Positions 28,079-36,133 of a DNA stretch of 50,333 nucleotides are shown here, piece by piece. Source of the DNA: an uncultured Aquimarina sp. (GTDB lineage Bacteria; Bacteroidota; Bacteroidia; Flavobacteriales; Flavobacteriaceae). The stretch lies in contig CALFCI010000020.1 in the NCBI GenBank assembly GCA_937951135.1, positions 1 through 50,333 of the forward strand, read 5' to 3'. The position numbers and the translations under genes are program-made. The notes under the pieces are model-generated. The model saw only the letters and a list, made by a program, of their open reading frames with translations, was not told the origin of the DNA and did not search any database. Numbering within the stretch: the first letter of the stretch is position 1; each line of letters opens with the position of its first letter.

Positions 28079-28544
28079 GATAGCGTATCAATGGTATTGT
28101 AAATGATTTTTAAAAGTGTTCTTTAGGTGTAATGAAGAAGGAACTATAAAAATAGAATCATTACACTATATTTTTATGACACTATCCCGTAAAGTGTGTA
28201 AGTTAAAAAAAACGGGTTTATATATATATTTAAAGTCTGACTCTTTTTTCATAGATCGCCAGAAACTGATTTTTTATATTTCATATACATCCAAAACTCA
28301 TCATTTTTCTTTTGAGCAAATTCAAACATAAAATGGTATAAGTTGTTGATAATCTTGTTTTGTAGTTAGGCACTCTGTTAGACCTACTAGGTTTCCGAAA
28401 CCTAGTAGGTCTGAATCACAAAGTCATGATGCAACTTTGAATCAAGAACAATTATTTTTTTGTCATGTACTCAAAGGTTTTACTGTAAGTAAATACGATA
28501 TATTACGACCTTTTATGTACAACAAACATTAATAGGACACAGAT
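28079..28544. other. spacer upstream of the Crp/Fnr gene
   Basis: About 470 bases. A short open frame (28116-28331, 71 codons) lacks a protein-like composition or signal, and I do not call it a gene. The clear structure is the perfect palindrome at 28381-28411. No -7 consensus is found before the regulator. Confidence 0.5.
28381..28411. repeat. perfect 14-bp inverted repeat
   Basis: Arms GACCTACTAGGTTT and AAACCTAGTAGGTC with a 3-base loop (CCG). No T tract follows, so it is not a typical terminator. It resembles the short palindromic units dispersed in flavobacterial genomes. Confidence 0.75.
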
Positions 28545-29213
28545 ATGAGCGCGATTTGGTTTTTTGAAGATACAGATCTTTTTAAAGTGCTATGTCCTCA
28601 TAAATTTAAGAAGTACAAAAAAGACCACGAAACGGATACGTATAAAAAACAAGATTATATTTATTTTGAAGAGGATGCTGCGAACAAAGTATACCTTATC
28701 GAGAAAGGAAAGGTGAAAATTGGATACTATTCGGAGGATGGTAAGGAGATGGTAAAAGCGATATTAACTAAGGGTGAAATCTTTGGAGAAAAAGCAATTT
28801 TAGGAGAGTATAAGCGTACAGAGTTTGCGCAATCTGTTGATAATACTACATTTATATGCCCTATTGGAGTAGATACAATGCATGCCCTTATGAGGGATAA
28901 TCAAACCTTCAGTCTTAAGATATATAAGTTTATTGGATTGCGCTTCAGGCGTTTGGAAAGAAGACTACAATCATTATTGTTTAAAGATACCAAAACACGA
29001 TTATTAGAATTTTTTAATGAGCTGAAAGAGGACTATGGATATTGTTGTCCTAAAACTGGTGATATGGTAATTCAGCATCCGTATACTCAAAAAGATATAG
29101 CAAACCTTATAGGTGCTTCTCGTCCGACATTAAACATTTTGATGAACGAATTAAAAGAATCAAATATTATTGATTTTAATAGAAAAGAAATCCGTTTAAA
29201 GCAAGTCGCATAG
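28545..29213 (+). CDS. Crp/Fnr-family transcriptional regulator
   Basis: 222-residue regulator. A cyclic-nucleotide-binding-type beta-barrel (about 20-125, with VYLIEKGKVKIGYYSEDGKEMV and GEIFGEKAILGEY) is followed by a dimer helix and a C-terminal winged helix (about 150-222, recognition segment YTQKDIANLIGASRPTLNILMNELKES). No Fnr-type N-terminal cysteine cluster is present, so it is probably not an oxygen sensor of that class. The ligand is unknown. It is not overlapped by neighbours. A heptamer array starts 2 bases after its stop codon. Confidence 0.9.
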   Translation: MSAIWFFEDTDLFKVLCPHKFKKYKKDHETDTYKKQDYIYFEEDAANKVYLIEKGKVKIGYYSEDGKEMVKAILTKGEIFGEKAILGEYKRTEFAQSVDNTTFICPIGVDTMHALMRDNQTFSLKIYKFIGLRFRRLERRLQSLLFKDTKTRLLEFFNELKEDYGYCCPKTGDMVIQHPYTQKDIANLIGASRPTLNILMNELKESNIIDFNRKEIRLKQVA

Positions 29214-29214
29214 T

Positions 29215-29256
29215 AGTACGAAGTACGATTTTAGAAGTGGGAAGTTAGAAGTGAAA
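29215..29256 (+). repeat. heptamer array after the Crp/Fnr gene
   Basis: Six 7-bp words in register: AGTACGA, AGTACGA, TTTTAGA, AGTGGGA, AGTTAGA, AGTGAAA. The first starts 2 bases after the stop codon. Words such as TACGAAGT and GGGAAGT recur in sense orientation after the PPK2 gene. Confidence 0.65.
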
Positions 29257-29317
29257 AAAATGTACTTCCCTGAATAGTGTTGACTGTTTTTAGGTTAGTT
29301 GATCGTTTTTTTTATTT

Positions 29318-29380
29318 TGATACTTGATACTTGATACTTGATACCTGATACCTGATACCTGATACCTGAAACCTGAAACC
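29318..29380. repeat. nine-copy heptamer tandem repeat
   Basis: Exactly nine 7-bp units without interruption: three TGATACT, then four TGATACC, then two TGAAACC. Adjacent types differ by one base and are sorted in blocks, as expected from stepwise expansion of neighbouring copies. It lies between the Crp/Fnr gene and the RskA-like lipoprotein gene; 29381-29529 holds nothing else recognisable. Confidence 0.9.
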
Positions 29381-29529
29381 TAAATTAGAATACAGAAGTT
29401 AAGGTTTATTTTGAAAACTAAGAACTATAGTCTTATTTTTATAAAAAAAGGAGTAGTGTTAGATAGCTAACATTTTAAACCTAAATTTCAAATTACTTTT
29501 ACCCAGTATTAATCTATAAATAAAATAAA

Positions 29530-30444
29530 ATGTTTAAGAAAACAATAGTAGGGGTATTGGCTATAGGGGCAATAGTAGCATCTTGTAATAACGATGATGA
29601 TGCTGGAAGTCCAAGCGTGAATTCTGATTTAACATTAGAGCTTAGTGGTTTAGAAGCTTTGGGTACAGGATATGTATATGAAGGTTGGATTGTTGTTCCC
29701 GGCGAAACAGTACCTGTGAGTACTGGGGTTTTTACGAGTGTTACTTTTCCACAAACATACGCTGTAGATAAAGAACAATTAGATTCAGCAACGGCTTTTG
29801 TGTTGACGATTGAGCCTGCGGGAGAAACAGGAGAAGCAGCGGCAGCTCCTTCAAACACAAAATTATTAAAAGCAGATTTTGGAACAACTAATATTGCAAA
29901 TGTAGGTGTAGATCCTATTAGTATTGAAGGGGATTTTGCAGATGCAGCAGGAAATTTCTTTTTAAGAGCTCCAACAGATGAGGCGCTAGGAACAGTAAAT
30001 AATGGAAATGATGAAAATGGAGTATGGTTTGGATTGCCAGGGACACCTCCAGTAGCCAGTTTAGTGTTGCCAAAATTAGATACAGGTTGGAAGTATGAAG
30101 GTTGGGTAGTTGACGGGAAGGAACTGATATCAACAGGTACATTTACTATGGTGAATACTGCCGATGATAATGCAGGTGCTGCCGATGGATTTAGCGAAAC
30201 AGCTTTTGATGGCCCTCCATTGCCAGGAGAAGATTTCTTTAGAAATGCCCCTGAAGGCGTTACTTTTCCATTAGATGTTCGTGGAAAAGCGGTAATAATT
30301 TCAGTAGAGCCATTTCCAGATGATTCTGCTGCTCCATTTGTGTTAAAACCTTTATCAGGTATAGCGGGCATGGATACTGCACCTGCTAATTATCCATTTG
30401 AGTATAGTAGTAGTACTTTTCCTTCGGGAACAGTTACGCGATAA
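29530..30444 (+). CDS. lipoprotein with two anti-sigma-factor-like (RskA C-terminal) domains
   Basis: 304-residue lipoprotein: signal MFKKTIVGVLAIGAIVASC (Cys19), then an acidic NNDDD linker. Two related beta-rich units follow: one around GTGYVYEGWIVVPGETVPVSTGVF (about 48-71), the second around DTGWKYEGWVVDGKELISTGTF (about 182-203). Each continues to a strand with IEP or VEP (FVLTIEPAGE, AVIISVEPFPD). The YEGWxV-STGxF pattern is that of the C-terminal domain of RskA anti-sigma factors, but no membrane helix or sigma-binding domain is present, so it is a free-standing surface version. Function unknown. It is followed by a hairpin and the TlpA-like gene. Confidence 0.78.
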   Translation: MFKKTIVGVLAIGAIVASCNNDDDAGSPSVNSDLTLELSGLEALGTGYVYEGWIVVPGETVPVSTGVFTSVTFPQTYAVDKEQLDSATAFVLTIEPAGETGEAAAAPSNTKLLKADFGTTNIANVGVDPISIEGDFADAAGNFFLRAPTDEALGTVNNGNDENGVWFGLPGTPPVASLVLPKLDTGWKYEGWVVDGKELISTGTFTMVNTADDNAGAADGFSETAFDGPPLPGEDFFRNAPEGVTFPLDVRGKAVIISVEPFPDDSAAPFVLKPLSGIAGMDTAPANYPFEYSSSTFPSGTVTR

Positions 30445-30470
30445 CACTACCATATTTTAATAATGAACTC

Positions 30471-30503
30471 ATTGTGGAGCTACAAAATTTGCAGCTCCAC
30501 AAT
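30471..30503 (+). terminator. hairpin, possible terminator
   Basis: Arms ATTGTGGAGCT and AGCTCCACAAT around an 11-base loop, 27 bases after the lipoprotein stop. The tail is only moderately T-rich. Confidence 0.6.
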
Positions 30504-30537
30504 TATTTATAGTACATTTGAGTTTTAAACATGTATC

Positions 30538-31095
30538 ATGAAATTCAATAAAAAAAACATATATAATCTGTTATTTGTACTCTTATTGGTCTTGTTTTTT
30601 ATTCCAAGTACCAGAGGGTTGATGCAAATAGGATTAACGAGAATTTTTTCTTTTAGTCCTAGTGTCGTAAAGGCAGAAGCACGTCAAAAAGTACAATCAT
30701 ACGATTGGAAGCTACATGGTGTAAACACCACAAGTACAAATTTTAGCAGTGCAAAAAATAAAGTAGTATTAATTAACTATTGGGCAACATGGTGTCCTCC
30801 ATGTATCGCAGAAATGCCATCATTACAAAAGTTATATGATGTATATAAAGAGGATGTTGTTTTTCTTTTTGTAACTACAGATGATGACCCCGAATTGTTT
30901 AAGTTTATGGAAGATAAAGGGTATACATTTCCTGTATACCGATCAGTATCGGACTATCCAAAACCATTTATAGCATCCGGTATTCCTGCTACTTATTTAC
31001 TAGATAAAGAAGGGAATATTGTTATTGATAAAGTAGGTGCTGCCGATTGGCATACGGCATCGGTGCGAGAAACAATAGATGCATTATTAGAATAG
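30538..31095 (+). CDS. TlpA-like membrane-anchored thioredoxin
   Basis: 185-residue protein with a hydrophobic N-terminal anchor (about 9-24) and a periplasmic thioredoxin domain. The redox motif is Cys86-Pro-Pro-Cys89 in WATWCPPCIAEMPSL, the variant usual in TlpA/ResA-type reductases. The cis-proline loop SGIPATYLLDKEGN is present. It probably reduces or exchanges disulfides in exported proteins or cytochrome c maturation; no cytochrome genes are nearby. It converges on crtZ, with 62 bases between stop codons. Confidence 0.9.
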   Translation: MKFNKKNIYNLLFVLLLVLFFIPSTRGLMQIGLTRIFSFSPSVVKAEARQKVQSYDWKLHGVNTTSTNFSSAKNKVVLINYWATWCPPCIAEMPSLQKLYDVYKEDVVFLFVTTDDDPELFKFMEDKGYTFPVYRSVSDYPKPFIASGIPATYLLDKEGNIVIDKVGAADWHTASVRETIDALLE

Positions 31096-31157
31096 AAACA
31101 CAAGATGTTGTGTTTCAAACAGTATGGATATTGCGTCTCGAACAAAATGTTGTGAAT

Positions 31158-31604
31158 CTATTTAAAATATTTAAAAGGAACCCAAAGCATTCCAAAACAT
31201 TCTCCTTGCTGTTTTTTTATGTTTTTGTGATGAATTTTGTGTGCTCTTCGAAGTCCCTTTGCATATATATTAGTGGTATTTCGAAAGAATTTAAAGCGTT
31301 GATGAATAAATAAATCATGTACTACAAAATAAGTAATTCCATAGGCTAAAATTCCAAAACCAATAGGCTCTCCAACCCAAAAAGTGTAGTCATCATGCAG
31401 CATGATACACCGCATACTGATCAAGGCATAAAAAATAAAAAAGAGATCATTTCGTTCCCACCAACTGCTGCGTTTTTTATAATGATGATCTTTGTGTAAC
31501 AACCACAAAAAGCCATGCATAATGTATTTATGCGTAAACCAAGCCATGAATTCCATAATGCAAAATGCACTTAGAAAGATCAATATTTGGATAGTCGTCC
31601 GCAT
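31158..31604 (-). CDS. crtZ: beta-carotene hydroxylase CrtZ
   Basis: 148-residue membrane di-iron hydroxylase of the fatty acid hydroxylase family, which adds hydroxyl groups to the beta rings of carotenoids (beta-carotene to zeaxanthin). The histidine clusters are HKYIMH (25-30), HKDHH (37-41), HDLFIH (96-101) and HKIHH (122-126), all intact. Hydrophobic helices surround them. It is the last gene of a MerR-crtI-crtB-crtZ run, 31 bases after crtB. The lycopene cyclase needed to make its substrate is not in the window. Confidence 0.93.
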   Translation of the reverse strand: MRTTIQILIFLSAFCIMEFMAWFTHKYIMHGFLWLLHKDHHYKKRSSWWERNDLFFIFYALISMRCIMLHDDYTFWVGEPIGFGILAYGITYFVVHDLFIHQRFKFFRNTTNIYAKGLRRAHKIHHKNIKKQQGECFGMLWVPFKYFK

Positions 31605-31635
31605 TTTTTTAAATGATAAATAATGATTAAGTACG

Positions 31636-32475
31636 CTAAATTAAATGCAATCTGTAATCAACATATGATTTGGCAAGTACTCCAAATTTTTGATAATTAG
31701 GAACTCTAATTCTAGCATTTTTGATATCTAAAGAAGGGGTTTCTTTAAGTTTATTTAATAATTTATTGTAATATTTATAAGCAGTATACACACCAAACTT
31801 AGCTTCAATAGGCAACTTATGAATACCTTCTAAACCTTTTGCAAAATCCTCTTCTATTTCGCTAATTATTATAGATTTAGACTCTTCGTTTAATTCGTTT
31901 AGATCCGTGTTTGGGAAATAACTTCGACTTAAATCTTCAAAATCAGCTTTTAAGTCTCTTAAAAAATTCACTTTTTGAAAGGCAGACCCTAAACGCATCG
32001 CGCTACCCTTAAGTTTATCATAAGCATCCTTATCTCCATTAACAAACACTTTAAGACACATTAAACCAACAACATCAGCAGAGCCATAGATGTAGTCTTT
32101 ATATTCTTGATCGGTAAGGTATTTGGTTTTATGAAGATCTAAACGCATACTTTTCATAAAAGCTTCATAAAGCACAGCAGGAATTTTATACTGATGTACT
32201 GTGTGCTGAAAAGCATTTAATATCGGATTGAGACTGATTTTTTGATCAATCGCTTTATACATATCTTGTTCAAAATCATTGAAAAGTGTTTCCTTGTCAT
32301 ATCCATGAAAAGTGTCCACGATTTCATCTGCAAAACGAACAAATCCATAGATGTTGTAAATGTCTTGTCGAATACTGTCGGATAACATCTTAGTTGCTAA
32401 AGAGAACGAGGTACTATACGAAGTAGTAACGATTTTACTACAGCTGTATGATACGGTATCAAAAATAGTTTTCAT
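31636..32475 (-). CDS. crtB: phytoene synthase CrtB
   Basis: 279-residue squalene/phytoene synthase-type enzyme that condenses two geranylgeranyl diphosphates to phytoene, the first committed carotenoid step. The first Asp-rich motif is FADEIVDTFH (about 47-56). The second is in NFLRDLKADFEDLSRSYFP (about 172-190), whose last Asp-rich positions follow the flavobacterial pattern. Length is normal. It lies 80 bases after crtI and 31 before crtZ, in the same operon. Soluble or peripheral membrane enzyme. Confidence 0.94.
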   Translation of the reverse strand: MKTIFDTVSYSCSKIVTTSYSTSFSLATKMLSDSIRQDIYNIYGFVRFADEIVDTFHGYDKETLFNDFEQDMYKAIDQKISLNPILNAFQHTVHQYKIPAVLYEAFMKSMRLDLHKTKYLTDQEYKDYIYGSADVVGLMCLKVFVNGDKDAYDKLKGSAMRLGSAFQKVNFLRDLKADFEDLSRSYFPNTDLNELNEESKSIIISEIEEDFAKGLEGIHKLPIEAKFGVYTAYKYYNKLLNKLKETPSLDIKNARIRVPNYQKFGVLAKSYVDYRLHLI

Positions 32476-32555
32476 CTGTTCTTTTTTATTATAATTATGA
32501 GTTATATCTACGTGTTTGTTACTAAAACAAGTAGTATCATTTTAAAATAACAGTA

Positions 32556-34058
32556 TCATGTAAGTGCTACCGTATTCGATTGTGCTGTGTTTCTATTTTT
32601 AAACTGAGCGTCAATAAGACCTGCAACTAATTTACCAGAAATTAAGGATGGAGGAACTCCAGGGCCTGGTACTGTAAGTTGTCCAGTAAAAAATAAATTA
32701 GAAACTTTTTTACTCTTTAATTTTGGTCGTAAAAATGCGGTTTGAAACAATGTATTCGCCATTCCATAAGCATTTCCTTTATACGAGTTATATTCACTTA
32801 TAAAATCATTTACACAAAAGGATTCCTTAAAGATAATATTATTTTGAACATTTTGATGTGTTAAGGCCTCAAAACGTGTAATGATCTTTTTGAAATAAAG
32901 TTCTCGCAATGCGGCAGTATCCTCTAAGCCTGGTGCTAATGGAATTAAGAAAAAGCCATTTTCGCAACCTTCAGGAGCAGTTCCAGAGTCAGTTACTGAA
33001 GTGAAATTGGCATAAAATAAGGGGTCGTTAGGCCATTTAGGAGATTCGTAAATATCTTTTGCATGCGCATCAAAATCAGAATCAAAAAATAGATTGTGAT
33101 GTTCGACGTTTTGTAATTTCTTGTCAAATCCTACATAAAATAATAATGAAGATGGAGCAAAAGTTTTCTTTTCCCAATACGATTCAGAATATTGTCGGTA
33201 CGATTTAGGAAGTAAACTTTCTCCATGGTGATAATCTGCACCGCATAATACAATATCAGCGGGTACTTCTTTATCCTGTATTTGCACACCGGTACAAACT
33301 CCTTTAGCGACACTAATATGTTGCACTGGTGCATTGGTTTGGATGGTTACTCCAAGGGATTTTGCTAATTTCTCCATTCCTAAAATCACATTGTACATGC
33401 CACCCTTGGGATGCCAAGTACCTAATCCAAAATCAGCATAATTCATAAAACTATAAAAAGCAGGAGTATCGCTAGGTTTTGCACCTAAAAATAGCACTGG
33501 AAATTCTAGAATCTGTATTAATTTAGGGTTCGTGAAGGCTTTGCGAACATCTTTAGATATTGTACTGAAAAATTGTCCTACACGACTAATTGTTTCTTTA
33601 GTAATTAGTTCTAATGGCGATACCCCTGGACGATATACTAATTTTTTGATCGCAATATCATAATTGTTTTTAGCGGTATCAATAAATTCCTTCAATTGTA
33701 CAGCGCTCCCTTTTTCTTCACGTTCAAAAGCTGCGTATATCTTTTCTATAGTATCCTCAATATCAATATGGGTTTTATCATTGAAAAATACACGATATGC
33801 AGGGTTTAGTTTTTCTAACGTATAAAAATGATCCACTGAAGTACCAAAATCATTAAAAAAACTTTCAAAGACATCTGGCATCCAATACCAAGACGGACCG
33901 ATATCAAATGTAAATCCTTCTTTGTGCAATTGTCTGGCTCTTCCTCCAATCGTATCATTTTTTTCGGCAATGTGGACATCATATCCAGATTGAGCAAGAT
34001 AACATGCTGCGGATAGGGATGAAAACCCAGATCCTATGATAACAATTTTTTTAGGCAT
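32556..34058 (-). CDS. crtI: phytoene desaturase CrtI
   Basis: 500-residue FAD-dependent desaturase converting phytoene to lycopene. The N-terminal Rossmann motif IGSGFSSLSAACYLAQSGYDVHIAEKNDTIGGRA (about 6-39) binds FAD. The C-terminal family motif, FFTGQLTVPGPGVPPSLISGKLVAGLI (about 460-486), is complete. It starts one base after the stop of the MerR/cobalamin regulator gene, so regulator and enzyme are on one transcript. No defects seen. Confidence 0.95.
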   Translation of the reverse strand: MPKKIVIIGSGFSSLSAACYLAQSGYDVHIAEKNDTIGGRARQLHKEGFTFDIGPSWYWMPDVFESFFNDFGTSVDHFYTLEKLNPAYRVFFNDKTHIDIEDTIEKIYAAFEREEKGSAVQLKEFIDTAKNNYDIAIKKLVYRPGVSPLELITKETISRVGQFFSTISKDVRKAFTNPKLIQILEFPVLFLGAKPSDTPAFYSFMNYADFGLGTWHPKGGMYNVILGMEKLAKSLGVTIQTNAPVQHISVAKGVCTGVQIQDKEVPADIVLCGADYHHGESLLPKSYRQYSESYWEKKTFAPSSLLFYVGFDKKLQNVEHHNLFFDSDFDAHAKDIYESPKWPNDPLFYANFTSVTDSGTAPEGCENGFFLIPLAPGLEDTAALRELYFKKIITRFEALTHQNVQNNIIFKESFCVNDFISEYNSYKGNAYGMANTLFQTAFLRPKLKSKKVSNLFFTGQLTVPGPGVPPSLISGKLVAGLIDAQFKNRNTAQSNTVALT

Positions 34059-34059
34059 A

Positions 34060-34947
34060 CTATAAATGATGAATTAATTCTTCAAGAGAAGAAAAGAATT
34101 TATGATTTGACACTGTAGTATTCGTTAGATCCATAACTTGCTTTCCGAAAATCCAAAATTCATTTTGTGGACAATATGCCTTAAACGCTTTGAGGTACGA
34201 ATTGATTTTATCTTTTTCTGGTTGTACTGTGAAATACGACACAAAAGTTGTTTGTTCATGAAATGTAACTAAACCTTTTAGATTGTCTAAAGGGATACTA
34301 GCCCCCAAATATACAGTTTGATACCCACTTAATAAAATTTCGTAATTGATAAATAATAAGCCTAGATCATGAATTTCATTTTTGGGTAAAAATAACACAA
34401 ATGCTTTATCCGTTTTAGCCGGTTCCTGTTGTTGTAATTTCTCAATATTAACTAGCAATTTTTGCTTGATTAAACTGGATATAAAATGTTCGTGAGCAGG
34501 GTCAATAGTGTTGGTTTGCCATAGCATTCCTATTTCATTTAATAAAGGAATGAAAACATCATAAAAAACTTGACGAAAAGTAGTATTGGCAATTAACCCG
34601 TCGTAGGTTTTTAAAAATAAATTGAGGTCATAATTAAGAGTAGCGAGCTTAAAAGAATTAATTGCTTGAGTATTGGTGCTTTTATTAGAAACAATACTGC
34701 GGATGTAACTAGCAATCTCTTCCTCATTTAATTTTGAGATTCTTGAAATCTTATACCCACTGTTTACTAAATATGTAACGTTAAGTAGTTTCTGTAGATT
34801 TTGTAAAGAGTATGTTCTAATATTGGTATCTGTTCGTTTGGGGGTTAATAGATTATATCTTTTTTCCCAAATGCGAATAGTATGCGCTTTGATACCACAA
34901 ATATTTTCTAAATCTTTTATGCTAAAGGAGTGGTTTATTTTGTTCAC
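34060..34947 (-). CDS. MerR-family regulator with CarH-like cobalamin-binding domain
   Basis: 295 residues from a GTG start at 34947; the frame continues 8 codons to a TTG that lies inside the promoter box at 34969-34976, so I prefer the GTG, which gives the usual MNKINHSFSIKDLENICGIK start. An N-terminal MerR winged helix (about 8-75, IRIWEKRY) is followed by a four-helix cap and a B12-binding Rossmann domain. Cap residue Trp143 and the pair Glu153-His154 have the spacing of the CarH W-x9-EH motif. Glu191-Ile-His193-Asp-Leu-Gly196 matches ExHxxG, with His193 the likely lower cobalt ligand. I infer a B12-dependent, light-relieved repressor of the crt operon it heads. Confidence 0.9.
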   Translation of the reverse strand: MNKINHSFSIKDLENICGIKAHTIRIWEKRYNLLTPKRTDTNIRTYSLQNLQKLLNVTYLVNSGYKISRISKLNEEEIASYIRSIVSNKSTNTQAINSFKLATLNYDLNLFLKTYDGLIANTTFRQVFYDVFIPLLNEIGMLWQTNTIDPAHEHFISSLIKQKLLVNIEKLQQQEPAKTDKAFVLFLPKNEIHDLGLLFINYEILLSGYQTVYLGASIPLDNLKGLVTFHEQTTFVSYFTVQPEKDKINSYLKAFKAYCPQNEFWIFGKQVMDLTNTTVSNHKFFSSLEELIHHL

Positions 34948-34968
34948 CTTTTTTTTGTTAGGGTTAAA

Positions 34969-34976
34969 CAAAAATA
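34969..34976 (-). promoter_or_regulatory. -7 box of the crt operon
   Basis: Minus-strand TATTTTTG in the spacer between the divergent MerR and transketolase genes, 21 bases before the GTG start. The regulator probably acts near here, but no clear operator palindrome is visible. Confidence 0.5.
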
Positions 34977-35168
34977 GTAAAAAACAAATAGGATCACTAT
35001 TATTTTTAATAAAATTATGGGGAAGTCGTTTCTGTTTTTAAATCTACTTTTAAAATTTAAGCTAGGTAAAGCCGTTTTTAAGTCCAATGAAATATGTTAT
35101 TTTTAACCTATTAAAGCGGGTTCAATTGCTATTAATACTTAAATATGAATTAAAAGGAGATACACATT

Positions 35169-35198
35169 TTGTCACCGTATACAAAACTCGTACTTTTG
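35169..35198 (+). promoter_or_regulatory. promoter of the transketolase genes
   Basis: TTG (35169-35171), 19 bases, then TACTTTTG (35191-35198): both elements of the Bacteroidota housekeeping promoter at normal spacing, 31 bases before the ATG. Confidence 0.65.
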
Positions 35199-35229
35199 CG
35201 CTTTCAACATTAAGAAAATTAACATTATA

Positions 35230-36075
35230 ATGCCAAATACACAACAATTAGAAGATTTTGTGACGCAAGTGCGTAGAGATATTATACGTCAGGTACACAA
35301 AGTAAACTCAGGACATCCAGGGGGTTCTCTGGGCTGTGCAGAATTTTTTGTTTCTTTATATCAAGAGATCATGGACAGAAATGATGGTTTTGATATGGAT
35401 GGAAGAGGAGAGGATCTTTTTTTCTTATCTAATGGACACATTTCTCCGGTATACTATAGTGTATTGGCGCGTAGCGGTTATTTTCCAGTAGAAGAACTGA
35501 ATACGTTTCGATTAATTAATAGTCGCCTTCAGGGGCATCCTACTACGCATGAGGGGTTGCCAGGGATTAGAATTGCATCGGGTTCTTTAGGTCAAGGAAT
35601 GTCTGTAGCTATAGGATCTGCATTGAGTAAAAAGTTAAATGGAGAGGATCATCTTGTCTATAGTTTACATGGTGATGGAGAATTACAAGAAGGTCAGATT
35701 TGGGAAGCAGCAATGTATGCGGCAGGAAAGAAGGTAGATAATTTAATTTCTACTATCGATTATAACGGTCAGCAGATTGATGGATCTACCGATGATGTAT
35801 TGCCTATGGGAGATCTAAAAGCAAAGTTTGAAGCATTTGGATGGGATGTATTAGAAATTAAAGAAGGAAATAGCATTCCTGCTGTAGTAGCTGGGTTAAA
35901 AGAAGCTAAAAGCAGAACAGGAAAAGGAAAGCCAGTATGTGTATTACTCCATACCGTAATGGGGAATGGTATCGATTTTATGATGCATACTCATGCATGG
36001 CACGGAAAAGCACCTAATGATGAACAATTGGCAATTGGACTAGCTCAAAATCTGGAAACATTAGGAGATTATTAA
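35230..36075 (+). CDS. transketolase, N-terminal (thiamine diphosphate-binding) subunit
   Basis: 281 residues covering the first half of a transketolase, which moves two-carbon ketol units between sugar phosphates in the pentose phosphate pathway. The N-terminal SGHPGGSLGCAEFF (about 25-38), the thiamine-diphosphate region HGDGELQEGQIWEAAMYA and the metal-binding Asn in IDYNGQQIDG are present. The second half is the next gene, 58 bases downstream. Such two-gene transketolases are common in Bacteroidota. Cytoplasmic. Confidence 0.94.
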   Translation: MPNTQQLEDFVTQVRRDIIRQVHKVNSGHPGGSLGCAEFFVSLYQEIMDRNDGFDMDGRGEDLFFLSNGHISPVYYSVLARSGYFPVEELNTFRLINSRLQGHPTTHEGLPGIRIASGSLGQGMSVAIGSALSKKLNGEDHLVYSLHGDGELQEGQIWEAAMYAAGKKVDNLISTIDYNGQQIDGSTDDVLPMGDLKAKFEAFGWDVLEIKEGNSIPAVVAGLKEAKSRTGKGKPVCVLLHTVMGNGIDFMMHTHAWHGKAPNDEQLAIGLAQNLETLGDY

Positions 36076-36133
36076 CCTTTTTTAACCTAATCATAGAGGT
36101 TATCATGTATTTACAATTTAGAATTTAGACAGA

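Noticed and set aside
28116-28331. 71-codon frame upstream of the Crp/Fnr gene
   Set aside because: Lys/Ser/Phe-rich translation of AT-rich spacer, no promoter box, no domain or signal peptide.
29514-30371. Long minus-strand open frame (285 codons) opposite the RskA-like lipoprotein
   Set aside because: Its product is low-complexity Ser/Pro/Thr-rich sequence mirroring codon bias of the plus strand, which has a clean lipoprotein signal and repeated domains.
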